A DNA stretch of 64,000 bases from JACQAP01 sp035275265 (lineage in GTDB: Bacteria > Pseudomonadota > Gammaproteobacteria > Burkholderiales > JACQAP01), in NCBI GenBank assembly GCA_035275265.1, contig DATENC010000020.1, forward strand, positions 124,001 to 188,000, read 5' to 3'. Positions 52,528 to 60,744 of the stretch are shown here, piece after piece; the stretch's first letter is position 1; the number at the start of each line of letters is the position of its first letter. A program made the translations under genes and the position numbers. The notes under the pieces are model-generated. The model saw only the letters and a program-made list of their open reading frames with translations, was not told the origin of the DNA and searched no databases.

Positions 52528-52821
52528 ATGAAAAGCAAAAAGCCATTGATGCCGCGGCGCACACTTCTCAAGAGCGTGGCGGTTCTGGCGGCATCGTTCG
52601 TGGTGGAGCCCTTATCGGCGCAACAGAACCGCAAGAAGCCGCAGCAACCGGGCATGCGTATACGCACGCGGGCAGAAATAGGCTATCGCGACGAACCTTA
52701 CCTCGGGCGCACCTGTGCCAAGTGCGTGCTATACGCTGGAGACGGCAAATGCGTCATCGTCAGTGAACCGGTGAGCTCTGAAGGCTGGTGCCCGCAGTGG
52801 GTCCCCAACACGGTGGGATAA
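52528..52821 (+). CDS. High-potential iron-sulfur protein (HiPIP)
   Basis: 97 residues. A Tat-type leader (PRRTLLKSVAVLAASF) then the four cluster cysteines as C-x2-C-x9-C-x13-C (CAKCVLYAGDGKC...GWCPQW). Small periplasmic electron carrier, 4Fe-4S, high potential, usually donating to reaction centres or terminal oxidases. GGAGGGGAGG precedes the start. Confidence 0.88.
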   Translation: MKSKKPLMPRRTLLKSVAVLAASFVVEPLSAQQNRKKPQQPGMRIRTRAEIGYRDEPYLGRTCAKCVLYAGDGKCVIVSEPVSSEGWCPQWVPNTVG

Positions 52822-52908
52822 CAACGCGGTCCGAGTAACGAGGTCCGGGTTTTCGAGTGTTCAGATTGTCACGCGGTCCTAGCACCTCGAACCTGCTGCG
52901 AAACGCCC

Positions 52909-53424
52909 ATGTCTGATCGTTCGTTCGAGCGCATTACCAGGACGGACCTAAAGAAACTCGCTCGCCTGGCGCGGGCGGAGCGCGACGATTTCTTCGGCCG
53001 TCACAACGAATGGGCGATCCTGTATCGCAAGCGCATTGTCTGCACCGCGCTGTGCCAGGGGGCGGCGCTGCATTACATCAACGGAACGACCGGTGTAAGC
53101 GAATTCAACGTGTGGACCTTTTACGCGGAGCATCCCGAAGCACCGTTTCCGTTTCAGCAGATTGGCAAACTGGATTTCGGCAAGTCCAGGTTTGGCCAGG
53201 ACGCGCTGAGTCCCGAGGCCTACCGAGGCAGACGGGTGGAGTTGCAGGGCCGTTCGCTGGACTGCAACCCCGGGGATGATCCGATCGAGGTACTGCAGTT
53301 GTATCTCAAGGGTGGCGATACGCCCTCGGCGCGCGAACTGCGCGATGAAGCGGTGGTGCTGCTCGAACCTGAACGGTACGTCGGCTACGTCGTCTGGCCT
53401 TCCCTTGCCGTATCGGTTTCCTAA
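52909..53424 (+). CDS. Unrecognised protein
   Basis: 171 residues, no signal peptide or membrane segment. Mixed composition with Trp/Phe-rich centre (EFNVWTFYAEHPEAPFPF), three cysteines, and an acidic C-terminal third (DDPIEVLQLYLKGG). Codon usage matches neighbours, so it is probably real. I do not recognise the family. It lies 87 bp after HiPIP on the same strand. Confidence 0.7.
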   Translation: MSDRSFERITRTDLKKLARLARAERDDFFGRHNEWAILYRKRIVCTALCQGAALHYINGTTGVSEFNVWTFYAEHPEAPFPFQQIGKLDFGKSRFGQDALSPEAYRGRRVELQGRSLDCNPGDDPIEVLQLYLKGGDTPSARELRDEAVVLLEPERYVGYVVWPSLAVSVS

Positions 53425-53745
53425 CCACTGTCGATGAACTAGGCGGCGGGCGCCCACGTGCCGCCGCACTGCGGAATTCTTGGCACCAGCCCTCTGTTTG
53501 GACCAATCAAGCCGGGTTTGTGACCGGCACAAGGAAGCCGGGAAATGACGCGGCCCCATCTGCGGGAGATTCTTCGATCCGCTGATGAGGCCGTCGTCTT
53601 TTTTATTGAATCAGATGACGAAGTGGGCGGTTGCTGCCTCCGCGTTTTTCTGATTCCTCCTCCCCCCGGCGTGTGGCCAAGAGTTCCTTGCGCGCCGCCG
53701 CCAAATGCTGCGCCGGCGAATGGTCGGTTACGTCCCGCTGCCCGA
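53425..53745. other. Gap without a recognised gene
   Basis: 321 bp between the convergent 171-residue unknown protein and the GDCCVxC gene. Frames here are fragments; no terminator hairpin was found. Confidence 0.5.
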
Positions 53746-53958
53746 TCAGCTTTCGGGGTGCAAAACCTGCGCCGCGGGGCACTTCACACTGCCGTACGAG
53801 CAGAACAGGCAGCAGTCGCCGGGCTTGGGGCGCAGCACCTCGTGGCAACTCCTGCACTCGCAGGTCAAGAGTGCCGTCACGGGGGACATCACCATTTCCC
53901 GCTGAGATCTGCATATCGGGCAGGTCAGGACCGAAATCTGGACGGTTCCGCGTCTCAT
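53746..53958 (-). CDS. GDCCVxC-type small cysteine-rich protein
   Basis: 70 residues with CPICRSQ, CECRSCHEVLRPKPGDCCLFCSYGSVKCP. This is the widespread small family known for its GDCCVFCSYG core (some members are selenoproteins); here GDCCLFC with all Cys codons. Nine cysteines suggest metal binding or redox chemistry. ATG 53958. Confidence 0.8.
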   Translation of the reverse strand: MRRGTVQISVLTCPICRSQREMVMSPVTALLTCECRSCHEVLRPKPGDCCLFCSYGSVKCPAAQVLHPES

Positions 53959-55231
53959 TGCGCGGTTGATCCTCGGCAGGAATGTGTTACAGGGGCGCCA
54001 TTAAATCCCTTATGGCGGCGCGGAGTCAATCATGCAGTGCATCACGTAAGAATTTTCTCGCTGCCGCTTCTGCCTTGGTTTCGTCCGGGCCGAGGTTCGC
54101 AGTCCGAGGCCTGAGGCTCGTCCCAGGGATCCGCAATTCAGCCACGTCAAATGCCGCTACGATGCTTCACGACCCGGGAAATCGTTTCGGATTGTGAAAA
54201 ACGGAATTTTTTTTTCGGGGGCGTCGAGGGACCCGGTGGCAGTTAAGTCGCTGATTGTTTACATTTGTTGTGTTGGCCTCGATTAAATCCTAACGCTCTG
54301 ATAGATTTGACAAGTTTTTCAGTCTCATAGATAACGTAATTGTGCACGTCGCTTTCTGCGGGCTTGGGCGATGGGCGCTGTCGACAGTAACTAGATTTTC
54401 CAATGCGCGCAGGAGCTACACGGCCCGCGTTACAAGGGCCGAACGCTTCAAAAGGGAGGGAATTCGCTTTGCGCTATGCCGCCACGCGTAGCACTGGTTT
54501 GGGCGCACTCCGCTCGGACCCAGGGTGTTCGCAACCCGCGTCCAGTAGCTGGGCACCGGTCAGGTTCCGTCGCCGTACGAAGCCAACTCGATGCCTCGTG
54601 GTTGACCTCCTCGGACTGCGAGCGGCCTGGGCGAAGCGGTCGGCTTTTGCCTTGCGCAAACTGGTCGCCCCGTTCCCAGTCCCGCTCCATCCCACTTCAC
54701 GCGAGCCGCACCACGGCCTCGTCGCCCGTGAGAGTCTTGCCTCCCTTGACTCTCGCAGCGCCGAACCAGCGGCTCGCTTTTTTATTGCGCAAGACGAGCA
54801 CGTCGCCCCATTCGAACCTGGACATGCGAGCGACACATTTGGCGAGTCGAAGCGATCCACACGCGCCAAGAGCCGCTGGCCGCTCGGAAATAATGGTGCC
54901 TGCTGGTGCGCTAGTTCCCGCCGGCGCGAAAATTCGGCTTCCGCAGGTTCATACCCGCGCTGTTGAAGCATCGGTGACCCACATTGCCCAATCGCGTCGA
55001 CGGACGCGTTTGAGGTGTGCGCCATGTGGATTATTGCGTCTTGCGGGGTGTTCGCTATCATTACTTCCAAGGTCGCGCGTTTGCATGCCTACCTGGGCGT
55101 AGTCCAGGTTATTTCCGAGACCTGTAAACGTCGCGGCCTGCATCTCTATGCGCGACAGTCGTCTCAGCGCAGTACGCTTCTCGTGGGCGCATGCCAACGT
55201 TCTGTCGCTTACCTCGGAAATGGAGTTCGCG
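53959..55231. other. 1.27-kb stretch with no confident gene
   Basis: Contains a run of nine T at about 54208-54216 and an AT-richer patch to about 54400. A 600-bp GC-rich segment follows (54400-55000) that is open in several frames on both strands, none with clear family similarity. One 42-codon frame on the minus strand (54697-54825) is listed separately. Possibly a degraded or dispersed repeat region. Confidence 0.5.
54697..54825 (-). CDS. Possible 42-residue small protein
   Basis: Starts MSRFEWGDVLVLRNKKASRW and ends with DEAVVRLA; balanced amino-acid composition unlike the Arg/Ser-rich overlapping frames. No visible ribosome-binding site and no recognised family, so it may be chance. Confidence 0.25.
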   Translation of the reverse strand: MSRFEWGDVLVLRNKKASRWFGAARVKGGKTLTGDEAVVRLA

Positions 55232-55498
55232 ATGAACAAACCATATTCTTCTGCGTTAGTTGCCGGCATGCTGGTGCTGGTGACGATTAACGGGTTCGCC
55301 GTAGCACAGACCGAACCCGTCATAACCCCCAAAAATACGCAACAGGAAACGCGACAGGACACGCAGCCGGACCTGGCTGGCGATCTCTCCGCTAAGGAAC
55401 AGGAATATCTGGTCGCGCTGACGAAATGCGAATCGCTGAACGGCAGCCAGAAAACGAAGTGCATCGAAGTGGCCAAGAAGAAATTCGGCCAGATGTAG
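55232..55498 (+). CDS. Small exported protein of unknown function
   Basis: 88 residues. A signal peptide (ALVAGMLVLVTINGFAVAQ) precedes a Gln/Thr-rich segment and a C-terminal KCESLNGSQKTKCIEVAKKKFGQ with two cysteines that may form a disulfide. GGAG lies 7 nt before ATG 55232. A strong terminator follows. Family not recognised. Confidence 0.75.
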   Translation: MNKPYSSALVAGMLVLVTINGFAVAQTEPVITPKNTQQETRQDTQPDLAGDLSAKEQEYLVALTKCESLNGSQKTKCIEVAKKKFGQM

Positions 55499-55530
55499 GC
55501 TCGACGCCGCGCTGCGAACGCATTCAAGGG

Positions 55531-55556
55531 TAACGGGCACCGCTTGGTGCCCGTTA
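55531..55556 (+). terminator. Rho-independent terminator
   Basis: 11-bp stem TAACGGGCACC/GGTGCCCGTTA, loop GCTT, then TTTTTT. Ends the small exported-protein gene. Confidence 0.92.
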
Positions 55557-55567
55557 TTTTTTCCTCC

Positions 55568-56026
55568 TTAGTGCCGCGTGTGTCCTCTCTTCGCCCACGC
55601 GGGCAGCGGCGGATGGTCATCCACGACTTCATAGGAAAACACGGCCTGTGCGGGCAGATCATTGCCCGCCTCGTCCACGAGCCGGGCGACATGAGTGCCG
55701 GCATCGTTGAGCACCTGATAGCCGAAGGTGCCGGCTGTTTTGTGTCTGCCAGCCGCACGCTGCTCAGCTTCGGCCGCGGTTTCTTCGGCAGAAAGCAGCA
55801 ATGCGCGCTCGTCGTCGATCTTCTGAACATCGGCGGCGATTCTTGCGAGTGATTTTTGCAGCGCCTCGATATTTGCATTGACCTCCTGTTCCTTGATGTG
55901 CGCGACCGCAGCGGATAGCGCGCTCACACGCTTGGCCCAGGCATCGAGTTGTTCCTGGATCGCCGGCGCGCGCGGCGCGACGCTGCGGTCGCGCCAGGAT
56001 GTGAACCGGATCTTGATGAGTCTCAT
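55568..56026 (-). CDS. Coiled-coil protein of unknown function
   Basis: 152 residues from ATG 56026 (MRLIKIRFTSWRDR). A long Ala/Glu-rich helix with heptads (VNANIEALQKSLARIAADVQKIDDERALLLSAEETAAEAEQR) precedes a small C-terminal beta part (ATFGYQVLNDAGTHVARLVDEAGND-like). No signal peptide or membrane segment. Convergent with the exported-protein gene. Family not recognised. Confidence 0.6.
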   Translation of the reverse strand: MRLIKIRFTSWRDRSVAPRAPAIQEQLDAWAKRVSALSAAVAHIKEQEVNANIEALQKSLARIAADVQKIDDERALLLSAEETAAEAEQRAAGRHKTAGTFGYQVLNDAGTHVARLVDEAGNDLPAQAVFSYEVVDDHPPLPAWAKRGHTRH

Positions 56027-57055
56027 TGGGTTTTTCCGCGCTTGGTTGCGGCAGTTTGCCACGTTCGAGCGCGGGCCTGCCAGCATCGCATCGATCTATC
56101 CGGAACCAATCATTGCGGGAACGTGGGTAGGTGATAGGTGCTCTCGGGAAAGCCATCCGGCAAATGCCCACTTCGATGTTGCCGGGGGTTACGTATTCGG
56201 TTGTACCTGGCAAAGGGACGTTCGATTGCCTTCCATGTCGGGCACTGTGACGCTTTGCGGCCGGCTCTTGCTGAGTGTTGGGCACACTCATACACCCGTT
56301 TTTCGACACGTCTTGTTTCCGCGTGGAAACAAAGTGCCATTTAGCAGCCTTCGACCTGTCATTTTTTCGACGTCCCGATGTGGCACGGCGATTGCAAATG
56401 AGAGAGTGCGCCGGGGGGAGTCCGGAGATTGGTGGGAGGCACTGCCGCCTATAGGCACGTGGCCCCGGATGATCCCCGAGCGCACCTTTTTTGGCACTGC
56501 TTGCGCGAGAGGCTCAGCAATGGTCAACCACACACGGCGATTGCAAGAAGTACTTGATACGACCAACCCGAAATTGGAACCTACAATAGTCACGTCCGCG
56601 CCACCGGACGATGCGGCGGTGCTTGTGTTGCACACGATAGGCCCCGCCAATCGCGCTTATCTGGGGCAGGACGCTACTGGGCGCCTGTCTTTGCATTTCC
56701 GAGGACTGCGCTACGGCGTGGACGACTTCCTGCCCAGTTCTATTTTTGGCCTTTCCGTATCGCCAAGCGTTACAGCGGGGGAATTCGTATGCAGGCAAAT
56801 GCTCCGGCGCCATGGAGACCGTGAACAAGAATGGCCGGCGCTTGCCCGCCAATTCCTCTTGAACCATACGAACCACCAGCCCGACCGGTCCCAGGCCAGG
56901 GGTAGTGATAGTGACGTCCTTGCACCATTTAGATCCGTGCTCAATGGCGGCCTGAAGACCAACGTAGAACGCAAGAAGGGCTGACGCACCACGCGCGAAG
57001 TTGCCCTGAACGTAATTCTTGGGCGACGAACAAGGTTGTTTATCTTTCGCCTCGG
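56027..57055. other. 1.03-kb stretch with no confident gene
   Basis: Long frames on both strands (for example 55878-56984 plus, 56514-57461 minus) are rich in Arg/Ser/Cys and lack family similarity or ribosome-binding sites. A minus-strand stretch at about 57018-56795 reads ALLAFYVGLQAAIEHGSKWC, loosely like a Rap1a-type domain without a start; see findings. Confidence 0.5.
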
Positions 57056-57442
57056 TTACATGGGCGGCCGTCCCGCGAACACGTAAACCAACAGCAGCAC
57101 TAGACCGGCCGCTGCGGCCAGCCCGTGAATGATGACGACGGGACTTGGAAGCGGTTTGCCGCGCAGGTGGTTGCCGAAAAACATATAGGCTCCACCAAGG
57201 GCGGCGAGCACGAACAGCAGCAGCGCGAGCATTGCCAGTGAAGAGAAGCCCGCCGAGAATCCGTCTGCTGTTGCCGCGATGCCTACAATCAGGAATATCA
57301 GGGCAACTACCGCCAGTGTCCCATGGAGCATCGCAAGGCTGGTCGGGGGATGCGTTTTGCCTCCGGTGCGGAAGTGCATGACCGCAAGCGCAATACCACC
57401 AAGCGCAGCAATGGCGAACAGGACAGCCGACAAGGTAAGCAT
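57056..57442 (-). CDS. Four-helix inner-membrane protein of unknown function
   Basis: 128 residues with four hydrophobic segments (about 1-22, 38-60, 66-88, 101-123) joined by short loops with HFRTGGKTHPP and GNHLRGKPLPSP. Starts with ATG 57442. Family not recognised. Confidence 0.75.
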   Translation of the reverse strand: MLTLSAVLFAIAALGGIALAVMHFRTGGKTHPPTSLAMLHGTLAVVALIFLIVGIAATADGFSAGFSSLAMLALLLFVLAALGGAYMFFGNHLRGKPLPSPVVIIHGLAAAAGLVLLLVYVFAGRPPM

Positions 57443-57725
57443 GATTTGCCTCCATTAGCACTTGAACCCCTGACCCTCAATAGATGAGAGGCACGGCCAT
57501 CCCGTTCCCAAGTGCTGTCCGGAATTCGGACCCGGAATAGTCCGTGCCTGTCATCCTTAGGTCATCGGCATTGGGAACCGGCGCAAACGCGCAAAGATGA
57601 CTAGCCGTCGCGCAGCGCCGGGATCCACCTCGGCGCACGCACGGCGATGGAGTATCTGGACTCGCCGGTGAGCCGGACGCCGCTCAGGGTGGGGAGGATC
57701 CGTAGCGGTGTTCGAGTTTCCCGTT

Positions 57726-58163
57726 TCAATCCAGTTGCCCGTGCACCGGACCGGTGATCAACCGGTTGCTGTCCCTGATCACGTAACAGGCTGCCAGACC
57801 GTCGGAAACGTCCGCACTGGATACGGAGAAGATGCTCACGGTCACGTGTTCGTGGGCCGCAACCATGACGGGAAATGGTTTCGGCCGTTCGCCGTAGCGT
57901 GGTTCGTTCATTGCCGTCACGCGAATGCGCCGGCCGTCGTCCAGGATCGCGCCCGCTTCGTGAATGACGGTGCGGGCGTTGGTCTGGTTGTCGACGAATA
58001 TGGACAGGCGGTGGCGATCGGACACGGAGGGTTCCAGCCATGCGAAGACCAAAATCCTCGATGGGTGGCGTACGTACTCGGAAGTCGCGTAGACGATCAG
58101 TGCGACGACAACGCCGGCTCCCACGGAAAAGCCGTAATACAAGACCAGCTCCGACTCGCTCAT
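57726..58163 (-). CDS. Single-pass membrane protein of unknown function
   Basis: 145 residues from ATG 58163 (MSESELVLYYGFSVGAGVVVALIVYATSEYV): one N-terminal membrane segment, then a beta-rich soluble part (RLSIFVDNQTNARTVIHEAGAILDDGRRIR). The open frame extends to 58379 but the added part looks non-coding. No strong ribosome-binding site; start uncertain. Confidence 0.6.
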   Translation of the reverse strand: MSESELVLYYGFSVGAGVVVALIVYATSEYVRHPSRILVFAWLEPSVSDRHRLSIFVDNQTNARTVIHEAGAILDDGRRIRVTAMNEPRYGERPKPFPVMVAAHEHVTVSIFSVSSADVSDGLAACYVIRDSNRLITGPVHGQLD

Positions 58164-58606
58164 CTGTGCCAGTTCGGCTTTTTGGTTGTTCTTGACTGCC
58201 CGATGATCCCGGCGCGGCGCAGAGTATAGCGTCGCCGACCGGAATTGTGGCATCGCCATCACCTGATGGCTGCGAAGGTAGGTGCGCCCGGGGGATGCGG
58301 GAGTCGGGTGTCTTGGAAAAAACACCCGACCTCCCTTGCTCACCGAATCCCGCGGGCGCAACCGACTACATTGCAACACCTATGCCAGCGGGCGGCGTGC
58401 GAAAAAACGACCGTCAAGCCCCTTAGCGAATGGACCCAGATCCTGAATGAAAAAAATGGAGAGTCGGAAAGCGGACAACGCTGACGAGTTCTCAGCAGAC
58501 GGCGTTGTCGAAAAGCAGCCAGTGACAGCGAAGCATGCGAGAATTTACGAAACCGGCGTAACACGGATGCCGCTTGGCGCAGCGCAGTCCCGTGTGCGGG
58601 AAGCCC
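58164..58606. other. Gap without a recognised gene
   Basis: 443 bp. Contains a perfect 9-bp inverted repeat GTCGGGTGT (58303-58311) / ACACCCGAC (58322-58330) with a 10-nt A-rich loop. Otherwise nothing recognised. Confidence 0.5.
58303..58330. repeat. 9-bp inverted repeat
   Basis: GTCGGGTGT and ACACCCGAC, 10-nt spacer. Not followed by a T tract, so not a standard terminator; upstream of the single-pass membrane protein gene. Confidence 0.5.
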
Positions 58607-59398
58607 TCAGTTGCGGTAGGCAATCCCTTTGCGATCCAGCAACCGCAACAGCGCCGGCCATTCCTTGTGCACCTCTGAGCCGCCAGGCCGTTCGAATTGC
58701 TCGAAGCCCTTGCGCGCCGTCTGCTCAGAGATGAGCCCGACATCGACGCGTCCACCGGCGAGTGCATCGACCTGGATCTGGCAGGCGCAGTCAAGGTAGT
58801 ACATCAGTTCGAAGGCTTCCCTGACAGTGTCGCCCAGCGTGAGCAAGCCGTGGTTGCGCAGGATCATCGTCTTGGAGCGCGGCCCAAGATCGCCCGCGAG
58901 ACGTGTGCGCTCATCCAGGTCGAGCGCGATGCCTTCGTAGTCATGATAGACGAGCATCGAGTAAATGCGCAGCGAATGCTGGCTCAGCGGTAGCAGGCCA
59001 CATTTCTGCGCCGATACTGCGACGCCGGCGCGGGTATGCGTGTGGATTACGCAGTTGATTTCCGGCCGCGCATCATGAACGCAGCCGTGGATCACGAAGC
59101 CGGCGTAGTTGATGCCCAGCCCGGTGGGATCGTCGACGATGTTGCCGTCCTTGTCGATCTTCACGAGGGTCGAGGCGGTGATCTCCTCGAACATCAGCCC
59201 ATAGGGATTGATCAACAGATGGTCGGCACCAGGTACGCGCGCTGAGAAGTGCGTATAGATCAGGTCGGTCCACTTGAACAGCGCCGCGAGTTGGTAGGCA
59301 GCGGCGAGATCGCAGCGCATTTCCCACTCTTCCTTGCTGACGCGCTGGCGCACCGAGGAGGCTGCGACGGTCTTGAGATTTACTTCTTTTCCGGCCAC
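58607..59398 (-). CDS. Class II aldolase/adducin family protein
   Basis: 263 residues. Zinc-dependent aldolase or decarboxylase fold. Metal histidines in VIHTHTRAG and MILRNHGLLTLG; INPYGLMFEEITASTLVKID is typical. The start is GTG 59398 with GGGGAGG 8 nt upstream. Downstream of, and on the same strand as, an enolase-superfamily gene, suggesting a sugar-acid pathway. Confidence 0.88.
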   Translation of the reverse strand: MAGKEVNLKTVAASSVRQRVSKEEWEMRCDLAAAYQLAALFKWTDLIYTHFSARVPGADHLLINPYGLMFEEITASTLVKIDKDGNIVDDPTGLGINYAGFVIHGCVHDARPEINCVIHTHTRAGVAVSAQKCGLLPLSQHSLRIYSMLVYHDYEGIALDLDERTRLAGDLGPRSKTMILRNHGLLTLGDTVREAFELMYYLDCACQIQVDALAGGRVDVGLISEQTARKGFEQFERPGGSEVHKEWPALLRLLDRKGIAYRN

Positions 59399-59484
59399 TT
59401 TTCGATCCTCCCCTGACGCTCGACTTCGAAATGATACGCCTGATGTGGACTGGTGTTTGTCCCGTGTCGCCCCTCGCAAACCGA

Positions 59485-60585
59485 TCAATTCGCGCGGTAG
59501 CGGCGGATGACATCCGGATCGGGATCGAAGCCGAGCCCGGGACCCTGCGGCACCGCGATCGAGCCACCTTCCGGTATCGCGGCCTTGCCGTACAGGCGCG
59601 ACTCCAAATCGAAGAACCGCCATTCGACAAGCGAATTCCCGCCCATTGCCGCATTGACGTGCAGGCCACCGAGAAATGCAGGACCGTCGTAGAAACTGTG
59701 CGGGGCCACCGCGATATTGTGCCGTGCGGCAAGCGCGAATACCCTACGCAGTTCCGAGATCCCGCCCATCTTGGCCGGGCTCGGCTGCAGATAGTCGATA
59801 GCGTGCGCTTCCAGCAGATGCTGGAACTGCATGAGCGTAGTGGCGTTCTCTCCTGCAGCCACCGGGATGCCGCCACTGGCGCGTACCTGCGCCAGGGCGG
59901 CATAGTCTTCCGGCGGCCACACCGGCTCTTCCAGCCAGCGCAGGCCGAACGGCCGAAGTTTTTTCGCCATCTCGAGTGCTTCATGCACAGACCACGGACA
60001 GTTCACGTCGAGCATGATGTCCACGCCGGGGCCGGCTGCCTCGCGCGCTGCAAGGGTTGCCGCAATTTCGATTTCATGCAGCTTGATGTGACGAAAACCC
60101 TGTCCCAACGCGCGAGCGACGTTTGCCGCCACTACTTTCGGGTCGCTGTACCGGACCATGCTGGCGTAGCAGGTAAGTCGCGACGACTTTGCGCCGCCGA
60201 GCATCTTGTGCACCGGCTGCCCGGCAGCCTTGCCCGCGATATCCCACAGCGCGATGTCCAGTCCCGACAGACCAAAGATTATCGGGCCGCTGCGGCCGAA
60301 GATATGCAGCTTCTGCTGCAGTTCCAGCATCAACTCTTCGATTTTTAGGGGGTCGCGCCCGAGACACATCGGCGCCAGTATCTGATCGATGGCGACCCTG
60401 GTGGCCGGAATGACGTTGTAGCCGAAGGCTTCGCCCCAGCCGATTATGCCGGCGTCGGTGCCGACTTTCACCAGCAGCGTATCTGCGGTGCGCCAAGCGG
60501 TGCCGCCCCACGCTTCGGTGTCCGACGGGCCACCGCTGCTGTAGGGAATGTTCAAGAGGATGGTTTCGATGGCCGTGATTTTCAT
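59485..60585 (-). CDS. Mandelate racemase/muconate lactonizing enzyme family protein, second copy
   Basis: 366 residues. Catalytic Lys in HIKLHE, metal ligands in LDVNCPW, LEEPVW and AGENATT, and His in APHSFYDG. The first catalytic position is KxH rather than KxK, which differs from the gene at 51279, so the two act on different substrates. 86 bp before the class II aldolase. Confidence 0.88.
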   Translation of the reverse strand: MKITAIETILLNIPYSSGGPSDTEAWGGTAWRTADTLLVKVGTDAGIIGWGEAFGYNVIPATRVAIDQILAPMCLGRDPLKIEELMLELQQKLHIFGRSGPIIFGLSGLDIALWDIAGKAAGQPVHKMLGGAKSSRLTCYASMVRYSDPKVVAANVARALGQGFRHIKLHEIEIAATLAAREAAGPGVDIMLDVNCPWSVHEALEMAKKLRPFGLRWLEEPVWPPEDYAALAQVRASGGIPVAAGENATTLMQFQHLLEAHAIDYLQPSPAKMGGISELRRVFALAARHNIAVAPHSFYDGPAFLGGLHVNAAMGGNSLVEWRFFDLESRLYGKAAIPEGGSIAVPQGPGLGFDPDPDVIRRYRAN

Positions 60586-60744
60586 TTTTATGGCTCGCAG
60601 ATAGGAAGGTGAGCCGGATGATAGGGGAAAAAATAGGGCCGAGGTTCGATGGGCGAGGCACGAGTGACAAGCAGGGCTCGGTAACTGTCGTTCTGGTCCC
60701 GCACCGTCTCTTGAGCTAAGGTGGGCACTTGGGGGTGAAGCGAT

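Noticed and set aside
53545..54114. 189-codon open frame on plus strand
   Set aside because: Antisense to the GDCCVxC gene and low-complexity; no support.
54403..54966. 187-codon open frame on plus strand
   Set aside because: Arg/Ser/Pro-rich, no ribosome-binding site or family pattern, and overlapped by other open frames on both strands; typical of GC-rich non-coding DNA.
55878..56984. 368-codon open frame on plus strand
   Set aside because: Overlaps the coiled-coil gene antisense and then runs through a gap; composition and lack of motifs suggest chance.
56514..57461. 315-codon open frame on minus strand
   Set aside because: Its first half is a frame-shadow of the four-helix membrane protein; only a short internal stretch deserved mention.
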